Below, one piece after another: positions 62,299 to 64,000 of a DNA stretch of 64,000 nt. Under the pieces are notes generated by a model. The model made no database searches. It saw only the letters and a program-made list of their open reading frames with translations, and was not told the origin of the DNA. Positions within the stretch are counted from its first letter, which is position 1, and every line of letters begins with the position of its first letter. The position numbers were made by a program, and so were the translations under genes. This stretch comes from Candidatus Solirubrobacter pratensis (GTDB lineage: Bacteria; Actinomycetota; Thermoleophilia; Solirubrobacterales; Solirubrobacteraceae): assembly GCF_000425945.1 (NCBI RefSeq), contig NZ_KE384480.1, positions 248,001 to 312,000 on the forward strand, in the 5' to 3' direction.

Positions 62299-62401
62299 CG
62301 GCCGTTGAGACTACGAACCCGCGGTTCGCGCGCATCCAGCTCGCCGCAAACTGGCCGGAAGTTCGCGCGCGACGTCCCCCGGGTCTGGCATATATAGGGG
62401 C

Positions 62402-62821
62402 GTGAGCGTGCGAGAGCCGGGTACACGGGCCTGGATGCCCCGGGTGCTGGTCGTCGAGGACAACGTCGACATCGGCTGGCTGCTCTGCCATGCCCTGCGC
62501 ACCGCCGGCTGGGCGACCGACCTCGCGCACCGCGGCGACGTCGCGCTGGACCGCCTCGCGCGGCCGCCGGTGCCCGACCTCGTGGTGCTCGACTACCGGA
62601 TGCCCGAGCTCACGGGCGAGGACGTCCTGCGCGCCATCCGCGTGCATCCTCAGCTGCACGCGCTGCCGGTCGTGCTGTGCTCGGCCGACGGCCCGCACGA
62701 GCTCCCGGCCGACCTGTGCGCGATGGTCAGCGCCGTTATCGACAAGCCGTTCACCATCGCCGAGGTCGTGAGCGCCGCGAGCGCCGCGATCGATCTGCCG
62801 CGGACGTCCAGCCGCGCGTAG
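62402..62821 (+). CDS. Single-domain response-regulator receiver
   Basis: 139 residues. Receiver only: VLVVEDNVDIGWLL, Asp in LVVLDYRMPELTGEDV, Lys in VIDKPFT. Probable start at GTG 62402; MPRVLVVEDN at 62435 is a good alternative. Lacks an output domain. No kinase lies next to it. Confidence 0.85.
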   Translation: MSVREPGTRAWMPRVLVVEDNVDIGWLLCHALRTAGWATDLAHRGDVALDRLARPPVPDLVVLDYRMPELTGEDVLRAIRVHPQLHALPVVLCSADGPHELPADLCAMVSAVIDKPFTIAEVVSAASAAIDLPRTSSRA

Positions 62822-62831
62822 GATCGGCGCG

Positions 62832-64000
62832 ATGGCGTCGGAGGAGCGCACGCAGGTCGGCATCGTCGGCGCGGGCCCGGCCGGGCTCGTACTCGGGCGG
62901 CTCCTGGAGCTCGCGGGCATCGACACGGTCATCCTCGAGGCGCGCAGCCGCGACTACGTCGAGCACCGGATCCGCGCCGGCGTGCTCGAGCACGACACGG
63001 CCGAGCTGCTCGCCGAGGCGGGCGTGGGGGAGCGGATGCGCGCGGAGGGGCTCGTGCACGACGGGATCGAGCTGCGCTTCGGCGGCGCCGGGCACCGGAT
63101 CGACTTTCCGAAGCTCACCGGCGGTCGCCACGTCGTCCTCTACGGGCAGACGGAGCTGGTCAAGGACCTGATCGCCGCGCGGCTGGACACCGGTGCGCCG
63201 CTGCGCTTCGAGGCCACCGACGTCGCGCTGCACGACATCGAGGGCGAACCGTGGATCGCCTATGTCCACGAGGGCGCTGAGCGGATCCTGCGCTGCGACG
63301 CGATCGCCGGATGCGACGGCTTCCACGGCGTCTCGCGTCCCGCGGTCCCCGGGCTGAAGGTGTGGGAGCGCGAGTACCCGTTCGGCTGGCTCGGGATCCT
63401 CGCCGATGTCCCGCCGTCGACAGACGAGCTGATCTACGCGCACTCCGAGCGCGGCTTCGCGCTGCACAGCATGCGCTCGCTCCAGCTGAGCCGGCTCTAC
63501 GTCCAGTGCGATCCCACCGACGACATCGCGAACTGGTCCGACGCGCGCATCTGGGAGGAGCTGCATCAGCGGCTCGCGCTGGACGGCTGGTCGCTGCAGG
63601 AGGGGCCGATCCTCGACAAGGGGATCACGCCGATGCGCAGCTTCGTCGCCGAGCCGATGCGCCACGGCAGGCTCTTGCTCGCGGGCGACGCGGCCCACAT
63701 CGTCCCGCCGACGGGCGCCAAGGGCCTCAACCTCGCCGTCGCCGACGTGCGGCTGCTCGCCGAGGCGCTGATCGCGCGCTTCACCGGCGGCGGCGAGGCG
63801 CTGCTGGACGCGTACTCCGATTCCGCGCTGCAGCGCGTGTGGCGCGCCGAGCACTTCTCCTGGTGGATGACCTCGATGCTGCACCGCTTCCCCGAGCGCG
63901 ACGCGTTCGGGGAGCGGCTGCAGCTGTCCCAGCTCGACTACACGTGCCGCTCGGAAGCGGCGTCGACGTCGCTGGCCGAGAACTACGTGGGGCTGGCTAC
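62832..64000 (+). CDS. pobA: 4-hydroxybenzoate 3-monooxygenase (PobA-like), cut by window end
   Basis: 389 residues visible, without a stop inside the window; the family is usually about 390-395 long, so only a few residues are missing. FAD motif GIVGAGPAGLVLG near the N-terminus, DG motif in GCDGFHGVSRPA, GDAAHIVPPTGAKGLN near residue 280, and the RIRAGVLE segment, all as in PobA. It hydroxylates 4-hydroxybenzoate to protocatechuate using NAD(P)H and O2, in the cytosol. It fits the aromatic theme of the dioxygenases at 43.6 and 51.7 kb. Confidence 0.88.
   Translation, partial: MASEERTQVGIVGAGPAGLVLGRLLELAGIDTVILEARSRDYVEHRIRAGVLEHDTAELLAEAGVGERMRAEGLVHDGIELRFGGAGHRIDFPKLTGGRHVVLYGQTELVKDLIAARLDTGAPLRFEATDVALHDIEGEPWIAYVHEGAERILRCDAIAGCDGFHGVSRPAVPGLKVWEREYPFGWLGILADVPPSTDELIYAHSERGFALHSMRSLQLSRLYVQCDPTDDIANWSDARIWEELHQRLALDGWSLQEGPILDKGITPMRSFVAEPMRHGRLLLAGDAAHIVPPTGAKGLNLAVADVRLLAEALIARFTGGGEALLDAYSDSALQRVWRAEHFSWWMTSMLHRFPERDAFGERLQLSQLDYTCRSEAASTSLAENYVGLA

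Overview
This is a very GC-rich bacterial chromosome segment with densely packed genes, frequent GTG starts, many ATGA/GTGA/TGATG stop-start overlaps and many NarL/LuxR-type regulators. That profile, with F420-dependent oxidoreductase, UdgX, wax-ester synthase and PucR families and secreted proteins carrying low-complexity Pro/Thr or Gly tails, fits an actinobacterium. The protein texture resembles soil Thermoleophilia (Solirubrobacterales, Conexibacter/Solirubrobacter-like). That placement is inference; no rRNA or tRNA gene was seen in the window.

Layout. 0-3.8 kb: secreted proteins, including a Gly/Pro-rich cell-surface protein translationally coupled to a trypsin-like protease. 3.8-23.5 kb: an area rich in storage-lipid genes (thiolase, PHB-depolymerase-type esterase, lipase, phasin-like protein next to a divergent PHA synthase, PhaB-like reductase, WS/DGAT, second phasin-like protein, PucR and LuxR regulators). 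It also holds a 163-bp MITE-like element at 5.1 kb and a tightly overlapping ABC-transporter/hydrolase operon. 23.8-27.1 kb: a kinase-like ATPase/LuxR fusion coupled to a response regulator, and a paralogue of the first secreted protein. 27.1-29.1 kb: about 1.6 kb without an intact gene, holding a degenerate 72-bp repeat array and a truncated CAP-type gene. 29.1-32.5 kb: regulator, small ORF with hairpin, large secreted protein, HD hydrolase. 32.5-33.8 kb: a Fur/Zur-type regulator followed by decayed znuB- and znuA-like genes with three similar dyads. 33.8-38.5 kb: membrane protein, ATP-dependent DNA ligase, TreS-like GH13 enzyme, CDF metal transporter, DUF1232 protein, amidohydrolase pseudogene. 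39-41.7 kb: two response regulators and a convergent histidine kinase, then a DUF4396 membrane protein under a CsoR-like copper operator. 42-46.4 kb: a GntR-centred divergon joining an MhqO/MhqP-like ring-cleavage dioxygenase/DoxX pair with two core-MetE methyltransferases. 46.5-64 kb: PadR/HAAS pair, a PolX/PHP protein whose polymerase site looks dead, secreted BNR protein, second VOC dioxygenase, F420 LLM oxidoreductase, UdgX, cold-shock protein, LAL-type regulator, BBE-type FAD oxidase, ABC-F ATPase, and a PobA-like hydroxylase cut by the window end.

How the parts work together (inference): thiolase to PhaB to PhaC would make PHA, phasin-like proteins would coat granules, the depolymerase-type enzyme would attack polymer outside the cell, and WS/DGAT would add neutral lipid. 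The dioxygenases, DoxX, methyltransferases, FAD oxidase and PobA suggest aromatic or quinone catabolism and detoxification. At least five damaged genes (CAP, znuB, znuA, amidohydrolase, VOC) show that parts of the segment are eroding by internal deletion.
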